64,000 bases of DNA from Carposina sasakii (taxonomy: Eukaryota; Arthropoda; Insecta; Lepidoptera; Carposinidae): the NCBI GenBank assembly GCA_014607495.2, contig CP053155.1, forward strand, positions 7,626,001 to 7,690,000. Direction: 5' to 3'. The position numbers and the translations under genes were made by a program. Shown piece by piece: positions 10,266-26,038 of this stretch (its first letter is position 1; every line of letters begins with the position of its first letter). The notes beneath the pieces are model-generated. The model saw only the letters and a list, made by a program, of their open reading frames with translations. It was not told where the DNA came from and did no database searches.

Positions 10266-10407
10266 TTTATATGTAATAAATACACCGACAGCGACTGCGT
10301 AAGAAAGTTAAGATCCGTATCCGCGAATATTGACACCAAATATCCGTATTCCGATCCGTATCCGCGGATATACATTTTTGACGATCCGGCACATCACTAG
10401 TTACGTC

Positions 10408-11655
10408 CACTCCGCGCCGCCGCCCCGACTTTGGCTCCGTGATCATTGGCCACGACGCGGTATGCAGGTATGCACCTGAGTCCCCTGATTGATTGATCAC
10501 ATCAATGGCAGACTTACTAGAGTCCCTTTCATAGAATGACTTCTACACCTGATTTTGGAACTAACATTTTATGTATGCGGTAACAAAGATTTTGTAGTGA
10601 TACACATAGTCGTAGCAGCGCCATCATTCTAAGGAACTAATTGGTGGAACTGGGTGAAACGTACTTAACGGTTACGGGACTAGTCAACCCGTTTCCGTTG
10701 TCCACTGTTTGGTGTTAACTTGTTCATTATGGTTTTCATTTATGTCGGAATATGGATACCTGGGGCACACCTGGGGTACATACCTATACGTCAGATTAGT
10801 AAGTATATTCTTTGGTCAGATTTAATGTCATTTCTTTCTCCATCAAACCATGATCAAAATACGTAGTATTATATTCTCTTTGATCAAAACATCTGTGCAC
10901 CATATTGATCAAAGAATTAACTTACTTTACCTACCTACTCTCATATTAATCATTGTATAAGTACAGGAACATAATGAACAACTTTAATTAAACAGAAGGA
11001 CAACTCTGGGCTGAATGATAATTAATTTGTTCCTTTCGTCGTCAAAATAAACCTATACGTAGGTACATACGATGCAACGAAATGCAAAGCCTCCACAATA
11101 ACTGTTGGTTCAGTGTATTTTCCTATGCCTATAGTTATTCAAGCAGTTATTTGCTGTTCTCATTAACTATAACGGTTATTTCAATCCTGTGTGTATGGAT
11201 ATATGAGAACCCTCGATTTTATAAGGTACTTGTTAAGTTATAGCCATTTGATTAACTACATTCGTCCTGTCTCAATAGGTGCACGTGCGATAAGTACAGC
11301 AAAAGTAAGAAATTGGTATCCACCACGGTTGCAAAATCAAGTAATCTAAGCTAGGGTACGCACCGTTGGTAGTGCGCGGTGCGTGTCTGCCCGTAGTTGT
11401 CGACCGTGCGCGATGATCACGCACCATGGGAAGCCAGCATAATAAGGTTCATAAGACGCGGCTCGCGTGGTTTAGTCCTGCTTTTTATAAATAGAGGTGT
11501 AGGTACCTAAGTTGTACCTTAAACTGGTTGGAGAATATCATCACCACTAGTCTATCCAGCCAGGGTCTTGAGACGGTCAGAATGTCTTCCTGTTTAACTA
11601 AGGAACTTAGAGATAGGTATATTGGTACATTGCTAACGAAACATTTCTCTTACAG
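10408..11655. other. Intergenic, no gene recognised
   Basis: Moderately AT-rich. TGATCAAA-type words recur at about 10850-10915. No exon of the gene ending at 11817 was identified here. Confidence 0.4.
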
Positions 11656-11817
11656 CTAATATTTAAAAAGAGCAAACATTCTGATCAGTTAAGTACTCAA
11701 GAAAGCGACTCATATTTTCTGGAGCACCAGTTTTCAGCAAGCCTCGTGTCTAAGATGTCTGCTCAATACATAGAGCACAAATTGAGTGAATTGGAAACCA
11801 AGGAAACTAAACAATAA
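11656..11817 (+). CDS. Orphan terminal exon, 53 residues, family unknown
   Basis: A TTTCTCTTACAG acceptor is followed without a stop by LIFKKSKHSDQLSTQESDSY, FLEHQFSASLVSKMSAQYIE and HKLSELETKETKQ, then TAA at 11815-11817. The acceptor is pyrimidine-rich and the frame is open from its first base, with coding-like, amphipathic composition. No preceding exon could be traced within the 1.2 kb upstream. It could be the last exon of a gene with a far 5' part, an alternative exon, or a remnant of a displaced gene. Confidence 0.4.
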   Translation, partial: LIFKKSKHSDQLSTQESDSYFLEHQFSASLVSKMSAQYIEHKLSELETKETKQ

Positions 11818-12715
11818 GATGAGGTAAACATATTTAATTACTTACACTTACTTATTCTGCATTTACCACCATATCCTCCGCCTTCTAGTGAGTACGTAGT
11901 TCATCATACCTATACCATAATATAATACTATATTACCTGTTCTGTGCCTATCCTTAGCCCTATACCCATACCTACTACATAGATGTTCCTGCCCTATAGA
12001 TGTCTCCAACTTAGCATACATCAGCGGACACGATAACGAAATTCTATTTGTTGTTAAAAAACATCGTCTCATCTCCGCTTGGGGGCTTTGGAGGTTGGAG
12101 ACATCTATCTAGCCTAGACTCTCATACATAACATAACATAGTATAAAACAAAGTTGCTTCCCGCTGTCTATCTGTCGCAACTTAAACTACGCAACTACGA
12201 TTCAAAAGGAAGTTTTATAATGTATAGTGTGAGCATTGCACCCGTGCGAAGGCCGGCCGGGTCGCTAGTTATTTTATATAGGTACCTACTTTAAAATGTC
12301 CTCACTTTATTGCTCCGCGAATTCTGGCTTGTGTTCTTTTATGGTTTTAGTTTTACCTTTAATAATAGAAATATTACCTAATGAAGAACAAAGAACCTGC
12401 GGAGGATCATACATATATGCACCTACTACAATATGAACAATAAAGTTATGATAATAATTATTTGACAATGGTCCCATCTTTGGTCCCACTATCGTTCGAG
12501 CATGACGTCATAAGGGGCGTGGCTTAGGTAGGTATTTTAGGCAAGTCTGGCACTATGAAAAACGGGCAAGTGTGAGTAAACGGCAAAAATTATGTCTGCT
12601 TATGCTCATGGGACCCCCTTAGATAGCTATTTTATTTGTTGTAACAGCGGCGACAAAAGAAATATCAACGACAATGATCCTTGAAATTTTCAACCGTCTA
12701 TCACGTTCACGAGAT
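11818..12715. other. Intergenic with an RTE-like 3' end
   Basis: At about 12145-12270 the string ttgcttcccgctgtctatct, followed by tgcacccgtgcgaaggccgg and cgggtcgctagtt, resembles the 3' end of a common insect RTE-type LINE. The rest shows no gene. Confidence 0.4.
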
Positions 12716-13278
12716 ACCAGCCCGGCTAGCACGGCCAACGATACACGATATGATAAGTCAAGTTATCGATACCCAGCTGTCAAAATACGATAAATATAGC
12801 CGCCATGTTGAATTTTATCGATACAGCGAACATAACCATGCCGGTAACGTTACACGGCACGATACGATATGATATGATAGATAAAATGCGAGCATGTCCA
12901 TCGGTTACTATCGATAGCGCCGAACATGACCGTATTTTGATGTTAAAAATATCGAATTTTGACATCAATTCAAGATATTGTTATCGATGAACATTGTAGT
13001 GCGCGATAAGCGTAGATAGGTTAGAGAAATCGAAAATACCTATTATATTCTTTGGTTCGATAGGTTTTCAGTGATATGCTCCAAACTTAATATTTTTAAT
13101 TTAGTGTTTTAGTTTACTCGTTTTTAGTTTACATAGGTAGGTCAAAGGTAAAATTAAATGATTAGTAATTGGTATCGATAACATTCAACATGGCGGCTAA
13201 TATCTATCGTATTTTGACAGCTAGTCGATAAATAGGTTTATCGTATCGTGTTTCGCTGGTCATGTTAGAGCAGCTGGT
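12716..13278. mobile_element. Imperfect long inverted repeat rich in ATCGAT, about 560 bp
   Basis: Left arm (12716-12840) and right arm (13165-13278) are diverged reverse complements. Left has cagctgtcaaaatacgataa and agccgccatgttgaatttta; the complement of the right arm has cagctgtcaaaatacgatag and agccgccatgttgaatgtta. The interior is dense in cgataca/atcgata words (ATCGAT-type sites). Overlapping short frames on both strands are by-products of the palindrome. Superfamily not assigned. Confidence 0.6.
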
Positions 13279-13612
13279 GATAACGGTCGGACAGTGGTCG
13301 CAAAACGATAGGGTCTGGCTGGACTGGAACCCTTTGGTGCGAGTCCCTAAAATCCATAGATTTATTATATACTAATAAATCTATGCTAAAAACCATGCTT
13401 GCTAGATAGATGATAGATTACCTCTCGATACTTCTTACTTTATGACTCGATTGACAAATTTAATCGATAGATTGAATACGAAATTGCATCTTTAGGTTTT
13501 TTTGCGATTTGAGCGAGTGTTTTCTTTGAATACAAATTAATAAACATTTAAGGTAATCTTACCGCAGCAAAGCGCAGGTTTCTCGAACGTTTTGATTGTT
13601 GTCGATTTAAAC

Positions 13613-13773
13613 CAGGGGTTCCTAAACTTTTCTCTCATAGGCCCCTTCAAAAGTTAACTGGTTCTGGTGAATCCCCTACAGGCCTACACTTCATACGAAA
13701 TTAATTATTATCCCCCATTTTTCCACGTCAACGTAGACCCCCGTAAAGTCTTTGGGAACTTTGGGAACCACTG
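13613..13773. mobile_element. hAT-type MITE, 161 bp, perfect 8-bp target duplication
   Basis: Left end caggggttcctaaactt; the right end is the reverse complement of cagtggttcccaaagtt. The duplication atttaaac flanks both sides (13605-13612 and 13774-13781). The ends match the widespread hAT MITE type CAGnGGTTCCCAAACT. Confidence 0.9.
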
Positions 13774-13781
13774 ATTTAAAC

Positions 13782-15032
13782 TGTTATTTTACTTTAGATT
13801 TGACATATTCGTATAGTGAAGCATTAACGTGGCTTTAAGAAACCCTGTTAGTACTGTAACTTAAGTAAATAAAATATTAATTTATGATTTACATTTTATT
13901 AATTATGCTGTACAAATTTGATTAAATTTAAAGTTGATGCAATTTTAGGATCAAAGACACTAAAACGTAACTAAGTTACTACCTATACAGAAGTGTTATG
14001 AATCTAAGCATGCAATACATAGGAGTAACCGAATACATGGAGTCTTATACTCATAAATGCTGGCGCAGTAGGTTTTTAGCACCGGGCAGCATTGACTTTT
14101 GTTGCATTGTATGAACTAACGAAAACAGCACAGACGAAGCTATCTCATAACCGTCCATTCATAGAGTTCTTGGAAAGTAGCACATTTGCATCCAAAATTG
14201 CTTGTCTTCACATAGTCTTAACACACATTATATATGTATAACAGTTATGTTAGGTAATCTTATGGATGATTACTTACGTCACAACACTACCCACAAATAT
14301 CAAGAACAGGAGTATACCTAGTAGGGACCGAAATGAGTAGGTACCAAAAGGCCCAAAATAACGTTATCTTAATAGTTAATTAAAATAGAAGCATGTACAT
14401 TATTATCATACATAACATACGTGGAACAAAAATACAAGTAAGGCAAAATATTTCTTCTACTAAAAATGTCGTAAAGCAATATTTATTGAGCACGATTGTT
14501 ATTATTACAACACGTATAAATATATATCTTCATTCCGAAAATAACAATAGCTAGGCGTCGAAGGGTCGACCACCTACGACAATGTATCTGATTGAATACA
14601 CTCTTTACTTACATAGTTAGTTTCAAACAAGATACCGTTACTGGCACGCCATCTTCATTTCTCACACATGTAAGTAATATTAGGTACTATTATGTGCTAA
14701 AAAAACAATCATCTTATATCATAGTCAATCAAATCGCTATATAAGTATAGGTAATTAAAAAATACATCACCAGCATAATGATTTTATACAATTTTTAATG
14801 TAATTTTTATATAAGATGTGTATAGGCAACTATTAAAATGGCGTAACAGCTACGGTTGAAATACTAATCTTAATATTATTGAAGATATTAAAGTATTACT
14901 TAGCGAAAACAATGACAACGATTCCTGGATATTGCGTCAGCTAAAAGGAGTAGTAACTAAAGGGGCAATGTAAGTATCACTAATTTATTGTACGAGAAAA
15001 ATAATTTCATAGTCTATAATAACATACATATA
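13782..15032. other. Intergenic, no gene recognised
   Basis: AT-rich. A stretch at 14855-14970 has exon-like composition (see rejected list). Otherwise only short chance frames. Confidence 0.4.
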
Positions 15033-15415
15033 CAGGATGTTTTTTTGTGGCCATCTTTAACGAAGGGTACGTATTCTATACATGAAATAAAGTAAGTTTA
15101 TGCCAAAAAAAATGCTGGGAAAAAAAAAATTTTTTTTGAAAAAAAAAATTAAATTCCTTGATCGTGCGAAATTTATAGTGTCTAGTGTTTATGTTAGTTT
15201 TTTTATAGACAGATATTAATTATTTTTCGTGAAAAAATCCTGCTACGCGCGTCTATGTGCATTTATGCAGAAAAACGCAGTCTATTTACTCAACTTTGGA
15301 CCCTAATATTTTGGAAACCAGACACTTCCCAGGTATGCTTCCATGGAGAAAAATGATCGTGATGATGAGGAGATTCCGTAGTTTTCGGGAACGTTGACGA
15401 CCAAAAATCATCCTG
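15033..15415. mobile_element. Tc1/mariner-type MITE (CAGGATG family), copy 1, 383 bp
   Basis: Starts caggatgtttttttgtggcc after TA and ends with the complement of caggatgatttttggtcgtc before TA. Shared internal words are ttcgtgaaaaaatcctgcta, aaaacgcagtctatttactc and cccaggtatgcttccatgga. Copies in the opposite orientation lie at 37450-37786, 37863-38130 and 39117-39497. Confidence 0.85.
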
Positions 15416-16766
15416 TATGTAGGTACATTAGAAGAGAAATTTAACTGCAAAGTCAAGTCAAATAAGTATACCCATTGCGATGTCTGACATCAAAGTACTA
15501 TAACTATACACAAAATATGTAAATCCATGTCCACTTATGATTTCCTAATTAGTTTTTCCAATATTCATATACAATAAACTCGTTATTGTAAATTGTCAAA
15601 CTGATGCTTATTTACAAACAACTTTATTAATTTGTATCTAAAAATATAACAATTATACAATGATGATTCAGAAAAGAGGTAGATAAGCCATAATATAGGT
15701 ACCAACCTATATAAATAGGTACTGAGTGATAGTGAACGAAGATAGACATTTTGCTCTGCCAATTCTGAGACTGGCATCATCTAGTGTATTTGTTTTGATA
15801 TCTTATATAGTATTATGTTAGGTAATAATTTATTATTATTGTGTCAAATCTACCTATTTTAACATCATTGCGATTATGTTAAGATTTTGTTCAAAAAATT
15901 TATATACTTAACTAAAATACCTATTATGATTTGGTGTGTAAAAAATAATAATAAAATAATCCATCTAAAATATATTTTGTGGTTATCTTACCGTACAAGA
16001 ACACGTTCTAGCTATAAAATTCACATTGCTTCGATAATACAGGGTCAAAATCTACCATACATGTACACTTTTCGACAGGTCGACACGTAAGAACTAGAAA
16101 GAAAGGGACGACAGAACTCTCTGACTTTACTGATTATGTAGCCCCTTATGTGGAGTGTTCAATTGGAATTAAGCTGGCATAGTAGGTATATGCTCTTCGC
16201 TATATTTAGCGCCCTATATGATTTTTTACGAGTTTGACCTTGAAGTTATGATTTGTGGGCCACTGGGAATTTTTGAGAGAATTATATTATTTTTTAAAGT
16301 ATGATTACATAATGGCCGCTAAATTGAGTATTCTTATTCCAAGATTAGCACGTAGGTATCTACTATAGCGCCATACGCCAAGCTCCATATAGAAATGACT
16401 CAACTCCTTTGATTTCATAGACATGGTTGTTCTTAGACCCTTCTATTCTCCAGCGACTTTGATAATACCTATAGCATTTAAATGAGGGGAGGTGAGGCCT
16501 ATGTTCAGCAGTGGACTTCTCAAGGCTGAAAATAATTATTTAAATGAGACAATGATCATTCAGTTTCGCATACGTTCAGAAAAGAACGTAAAGCTGATGA
16601 CAATTGTTGTATGTCATGTTCAGCACGCAATGGAATCTACGACTTCTACCGTCTGAGAGGACGGGCTTAGCGGTAAATAAGTAGATCTTTGCCATCAAAT
16701 TAATAAAGCCGGATATGTTCGAAGTCTACTAAAGCCTGCTCAGAATAAAATATAATGCAGTTAATA

Positions 16767-16884
16767 TGGTCGATTCCGGTAGTCACACTTAAACCTAAAC
16801 GTAAAATTAGTCCTACCTGTCCTTTTCTCTCTCAGCCATTTATGTTAAGAACGGAGAGAGATAGACCTGACTAAGATTAGGTTT
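16767..16884. mobile_element. GGTCGATTCCGG MITE family, truncated copy
   Basis: Begins tggtcgattccggtagtcac after TA and shares ttagtcctacctgtcctttt and gagagatagacctgactaag with the complete copy at 19531-19674. The right terminus is replaced by unrelated sequence after gattaggttt. Confidence 0.7.
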
Positions 16885-17008
16885 CATTCTTGCTTCGTGA
16901 TGGTCATGCTTCGTGATCTTTGTGAGGCTGGATGTGCCTGAACAACCAATCTATAGAGCACAGCTAGATCATACATATATGTATATCATATGATATATTC
17001 ATGCGATA

Positions 17009-17125
17009 TGGTCGATTCTGACCGTCAAGATAAGTCCTACCTGTCCATTTCTGTCGTAGCCATTTATGTTAACAGACCTGTCTAATTTTAAGTTTACATT
17101 AAATTGTGACGGTTAGAATCGACCA
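17009..17125. mobile_element. GGTCGATTC MITE, 117-bp relative
   Basis: Left end tggtcgattctgaccgtcaa; the right end is the complement of tggtcgattctaaccgtcac; TA on both sides. Shares the taagtcctacctgtcc core with the longer copies. Confidence 0.75.
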
Positions 17126-17779
17126 TAATGTTTACATTTTGTAATTTCAAATATGTAGTTGGAAAAGAGTACAATTTACTGTTTGGTGTCAGGGTCCCAC
17201 TTGCATCAAGTGTTGAAATAAGGTTATGTCGTTTTGTTATTTTACACATAATTTGAAAGAGACGGCGGTGTAAGAAGCCTCTTAAATAAAAGGTATCCTG
17301 CATGCGAGTTTGAAAATCGAACTCATGCGCGGTAATGTAAAGAGGCCAACCAATCACATACGGTGATAACGTCACGTAATAAATGACACAATGTGATTGG
17401 TTGCTTGGTTAATCTTACTCGAACTAGTTCGAGTTGTATACTAAGCATGCTAATTTAAAATACTTGGTACAAGTGGGTCCAGACAGTAAAAATACCTGTA
17501 TATTTTAGCGTCATATTGACTTTAAAATAGCTTAAACGTTAACTATCTAGGTATATATTTTTATTAGCAACAGTTTGATCTAAAATTAAAGAAATATTGT
17601 GCAGTAAAGCTCTATTCAAAACAGTTTTGCAGTGATACTATAGGTTTAAATAGAGCTTTAGCGGTTCCTTAAGGGTTCGAAAGTTAATGCATAAAGTAAG
17701 TAAAATAGATAAAAAAGGTTTGTAACTAGGGGTACAAGTGCAACCAATAGCGTTACGAATTACTCGATATATTGAAGTA

Positions 17780-19045
17780 CAGTGTGTTCAGTAAGAACGT
17801 GACCGCTATTATACAGATTAAATACAACACAGGCTTGTCTTTTAATTTCTTTATAGCAATCTTTGACTCGTGTGCTGAAACGCAATATAACTTCTATTGG
17901 TGTTTACCATTATTAATTGTAGTGAATTGTTAATTGTGAGGATGAGTGAAAAATACTTGAAACGGTACGAAGCAGTATTTCTTGTTCATCATACTAAAGG
18001 ACCGAAACTATCATACAAATCGGCTGCTAAATACATGAAGAGGTCTGAAAGTTTCGTCAAGAAATGGGTGAAGCGATATTTAGAGGTTGGGAACGTGGAC
18101 GACCTACCAGAAAGGGGATCAAGCCGAGTGACAACTAAAAACCAGGACAACGCGATTGTTCGTCTTTTTCAAGATAATCCAGGACTTTCATTGCGTTCTG
18201 CCCAATCAAAACTACGACAGAAAGGAATAGATATATCCCTAAATACAATCCGTAGTCGTCTGCGTGAAAAAGAAGTATCTTTTCGGTCTACTTTGAAGAA
18301 ACCTTTATTATCTGAAAAACACGTTCAAAAACGACTCAATTGGGCAAAGGAAAATTTGGATCGAGATTGGGGCAGTGTTATTTTCACAGATGAATCTTCT
18401 TTCTGGGCATGGTCTTCTCTGTCAAAAGCTTGGATCAGTAAACATAATAGATTTCTTCAACGTACAGTAAAACACCCTATAAAAGTACATGTTTGGGGAT
18501 GTTTCTGCAAACATGGATTTGGTTGCCTTTTTGTGTTTACTGGTATTCTAAATGCCGAAAGAATGTGCAAGATTTATAAAAAATGCTTAATAAGGTCTGC
18601 TAAAAAGTTTTATGGGTCAGATACAACAACTTGGGTGCTGCAGGAAGACAACGATCCAAAACATCGTAGTAAACTGTGCAGTGTGTGGAAACAGCAAAAT
18701 AACATTACAACAATGGAGTGGCCGGCAATGTCCCCAGATGCAAATCCTATAGAAAACGTGTGGTCCTACATGAAAATGCGACTCAAAGGAAAGCCAGTGT
18801 ACACTGAAAAACAACTTTCTTATCAAATTAAAAAGATATGGCGATCTTTACCACGGGAGTACGCCGAGAACCTTGTTAAAAGCATGGATAAAAGGTGTCA
18901 AGCTATTATCAATAATGACGGCGATTGGACTAAGTATTAAGTAATTGCGTAATCACCAATATGTACTTTAATAAAAAAAATATCAAAACAATTTGAGTGT
19001 TTTTTTTTATTAATAATACTGGTCACTTTCTTGTTGAACACACTG
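17780..19045 (+). mobile_element. Tc1-like transposon, 1266 bp, apparently complete
   Basis: Left terminus cagtgtgttcagtaagaacg; the right terminus is the reverse complement of cagtgtgttcaacaagaaag. TA is present on both flanks (17778-17779 and 19046-19047). The element encloses one uninterrupted transposase gene, with about 160 bp before and 105 bp after the CDS. The two terminal repeats differ at a few bases within 27 bp. Confidence 0.93.
17942..18940 (+). CDS. Tc1/mariner transposase, DD34E, 332 aa
   Basis: Intact open frame. ATG at 17942 (MSEKYLKRYEAVFLVHHTKG) is preferred over the in-frame ATG at 17897, because it starts at the helix-turn-helix and gives the usual Tc1 length of about 340. 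Residues 1-110 form the bipartite paired-like DNA-binding region. The catalytic triad is visible: Asp150 in FTDES, Asp236 in QEDNDPKH and Glu271 in SPDANPIENVW, with 34 residues between the last two (DD34E). The enzyme cuts at the element's terminal repeats and inserts at TA. No stop codon or frameshift was seen, so it may be functional; other copies and expression are not visible here. Confidence 0.95.
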   Translation: MSEKYLKRYEAVFLVHHTKGPKLSYKSAAKYMKRSESFVKKWVKRYLEVGNVDDLPERGSSRVTTKNQDNAIVRLFQDNPGLSLRSAQSKLRQKGIDISLNTIRSRLREKEVSFRSTLKKPLLSEKHVQKRLNWAKENLDRDWGSVIFTDESSFWAWSSLSKAWISKHNRFLQRTVKHPIKVHVWGCFCKHGFGCLFVFTGILNAERMCKIYKKCLIRSAKKFYGSDTTTWVLQEDNDPKHRSKLCSVWKQQNNITTMEWPAMSPDANPIENVWSYMKMRLKGKPVYTEKQLSYQIKKIWRSLPREYAENLVKSMDKRCQAIINNDGDWTKY

Positions 19046-19047
19046 TA

Positions 19048-19530
19048 GAAGCTTTACCGATACAACGACATGGGCGATATTATCCTGTTAATATTTGTTT
19101 ATCCGTCACATTAGGAGTCCCCGTACAATTTTTAATTGTTTATGACTCAAGGTGATTAATTAATTGTAAAGACTGATTTAACGTAAGTTTTCCCGCTATA
19201 AAAATATTGGCATATTTTTAAAAATAAAACATATTGCCAATATCTTGATTGCTTACACCAGCTGCTATTGCCGATAACGTCCAAATTATTCAAAAAACAT
19301 CGATATTCGCATCGCATCGGCAGACAGCACTGCCCTAGTGTCAACATTTAATTCGTAACCCTAAGGAACTTATCATTCTATCGTAGGATTCGTCAATATC
19401 GATATACTTACCTACCTAAATTCTTGCGGTACTTAAATAAATACAAAATTTTCGATACGTTTAACAGGATAACCTACTGTGCATATGGTTTGAGAATCTC
19501 TGTACTGTAAATTCATAAATAGATACAATA
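19048..19530. other. Intergenic, nothing recognised
   Basis: AT-rich spacer between the Tc1 element and the next MITE, with only short chance frames. Confidence 0.4.
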
Positions 19531-19674
19531 TGGTCGATTCCGGCAGTCACACTTAAACCTAAACGTAAAATTAGTCCTACCTGTCCTTTTGTCTCTCAGT
19601 CAATTATGTTATAAGGACGGCGAGAGATAGACCTGACTAAGATTAGGTTTAAGTGTGACTGCCGGAATCGACCC
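19531..19674. mobile_element. GGTCGATTCCGG MITE, complete 144-bp copy
   Basis: Near-perfect long arms: tggtcgattccggcagtcac with acttaaacctaa on the left and the complement of gggtcgattccggcagtcac with acttaaacctaa on the right, flanked by TA. Fragments or relatives occur at 6133, 16767 and 17009. Confidence 0.85.
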
Positions 19675-19969
19675 TAATATTGATTGATAACATATTGAAC
19701 ATGATTGACTACAGCACCCCGGTACAATGTCCAGCAAAGTAACGCATGGGGTGTTAGTGAATTATTACATATTTTACATTCTCATTCACAATACCATAGA
19801 TCACTTTGCTCTCCATTAGAAAAATAAATTATAGATGCTCCTATACCTGGGTCTGATGTTTATCTTGGCATGTGTTCACTGCAGACCTGAAAACAATGAT
19901 TTGCATTTCTCAAATATAAATTTTGATTGACTCACGATGAATATTGAACAAAAAATACGATAACATAAA

Positions 19970-21010
19970 TGCAAGCTTAGATATCCTTCCGTTTGGCCAA
20001 ATTATTTTTCGTCAAATTTCACTTCGCAAAAAACTTATCGCTAAGTTTCATTTCGCAAACGTGCTTTTAGCAACTGTACATTTCGCACATAATTCATTTT
20101 GTAATATTATTTGGCAAACTTTTACTTAGTCAAGTTTTATTAGGACAAAATATAGCAAAATATGTTTTATTTTGGAAAACATTATATTCCAAAAAAATAT
20201 TTGCTCAAATTATCACTTCGCATACTTAGGTATACTAAGATCGATATCCTGATTTCGTCGAAAATTGTTTAGCGTGTTTAACAAATTATCACTGGCCAAC
20301 CATGAATTCTTAAGTTAGGTTAGAGTATGAAAAACAACAAAAATAAATCGCTTCTAGCCATGAACGTATAAAGAATAACGGACAGAGTGTTGTCCATACA
20401 CAGAGTGAGGCATTCATAGTAAGCTCGGTAACGATATTTCATGGAGTAGGGATGTGTTATATTATGACGCGTTATATACCCACACATACAAACCATAGTA
20501 AGCTCGGTGCCTACTAGAAAACACGCACACATGGGCAACGCGCCGCCATTTCGGTGTTTCAATCTGTGCATTGACAACATTACGTACGTTGTTCTTTATA
20601 CGTCCATGGCAACAGGTTAAATAATAGTAAAAAAAATACTATATGTAGTTTTGTTTTAATGAAATAAATAATAAATAAAATAATTACATTATTTGCAATA
20701 CACATTAGTAATTTAACTTTGGAGTATCTACTTTCAGTAGAATACGGAATAATATTCAGCTTTGTGTTGCTGTTTTCATAAATAAAACCATCCTTGTATT
20801 TCAAATGTTTTGTAAATCATGTCTTGCAATATTTTGACAAGATTAAGTTTTGCGAAATGAATTATTCGATTAAATAATATTTAGTTAAATGAAATATTGC
20901 CAAACACTAGTATGCCAAAAAAGAGATTTTCTAAATAAAAATTGCCATTGTTTTGACAAATGTTTTTTTGCCAAATGAATATTTGCGTTATAAAGTTTGC
21001 GATGTGATTA
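19970..21010. repeat. Fold-back repeat built from TTTCGCAA / TTTGGCAA words
   Basis: From 19970 to about 20235, words like ttcgcaaa, ttggcaaa and gcaactgtacatttcgcaca recur every 15-20 bp. From about 20820 to 21010 their complements appear (tttgcgaaatg, attgccaaac, ttgccaaatgaa). The two arms face each other around a 580-bp non-repetitive centre in which catagtaagctcggt occurs twice. No gene found. Family unknown to me. Confidence 0.5.
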
Positions 21011-21027
21011 AATTATCTTCTTCTATA

Positions 21028-21352
21028 TCTATACATATAATAAAAATGTAACGGATCGCTGTCTGTACATGGAAGATATATGAGAAAAAATATTATAGGA
21101 GACCTTTATCAACGCAATAGGACCCAAAACGATGATTTTTGTCTGTTTGTCGGTTTGTCTGTGCGTTTGTGCACTTGTTGTGTAATCTCAGAAACGGCTG
21201 AACCGATTTCGATACAGTTTTTACGAATATATTGTGACAGATCCCACCTAACATATAGGCTTTTTATCCCGGGAAAATATTTTTATCCCGGATAATTTCA
21301 ACATTTAGTTTTTTCTGTAGTCCACGCGAACGGAGTCGCGGGCGTCCACTAG
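21028..21352 (+). mobile_element. Helitron-like non-autonomous element, copy 1
   Basis: Starts tctatacatataataaaaat and ends gcgtccactag followed by T. TC at the 5' end, CTAG at the 3' end and no target duplication fit Helitrons. Shared interior words are cagaaacggctgaaccgatt and atcccggataatttc. Relatives: 29217-29558 (minus), 58743-58985 (minus) and, with a different 5' part, 52526-53141 and 59339-59576. Confidence 0.7.
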
Positions 21353-21582
21353 TTTATAATAAATAAATATTATTTATTAGCAAGAACCTCTCGATAGTGC
21401 GAAACGCTATCACCACACACGCGCAAAAAGGTTCATGTTAGCCCACACAGTTGGGTCTAGTACTTTTACTACATAAATGGCAATAGCAACGCTCGAATAG
21501 GTCGCGCGGGACGAGCACACTCACAATTTTCAAGATCGCATTTCGGCTTTTCTACTGCAAGATACGTTGTTTTTATTAAACT

Positions 21583-26038
<4,456 letters not shown>

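Larger units (their letters stand above)
7076..10399. mobile_element. Composite hAT-like DNA transposon, 3.3 kb, with 8-bp target duplication
   Basis: Left end tagtgatgtgtcgaagatcc; the right end is the reverse complement of tagtgatgtgccggatcgtc. The duplication gttacgtc is present at 7068-7075 and 10400-10407. Start TAGTG and the 8-bp duplication fit hAT. Subterminal GGATC/GATCC motifs cluster at both ends (7089-7160 and 10310-10390), typical of transposase-binding arrays. The interior contains a TA-flanked MITE (7301-7753), two opposed minisatellite arms (8070-8336 and 9297-9870), an RTE LINE fragment (8355-8724, minus) and, near the right end, a minus-strand exon encoding the start of a THAP domain (10265-10189). 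No other transposase sequence was found, so the element is non-autonomous. Confidence 0.85.
15416..17779. other. Gene-free stretch with MITE copies and a LINE tail
   Basis: Holds an RTE-like LINE tail at about 16485-16530 (gaggcctatgttcagcagtg), two copies of the GGTCGATTCC MITE (16767-16884 and 17009-17125) and nothing recognisable as a gene. The minus-strand frame at 17094-17375 overlaps the second MITE and looks non-coding. Confidence 0.45.

Noticed and set aside
14855..14975. Exon-like stretch (NTNLNIIEDIKVLLSENN..., ending near a GTAAGT)
   Set aside because: Composition looks coding and a donor-like GTAAGT follows, but a stop lies directly upstream in frame with no acceptor between, and no partner exon was found.
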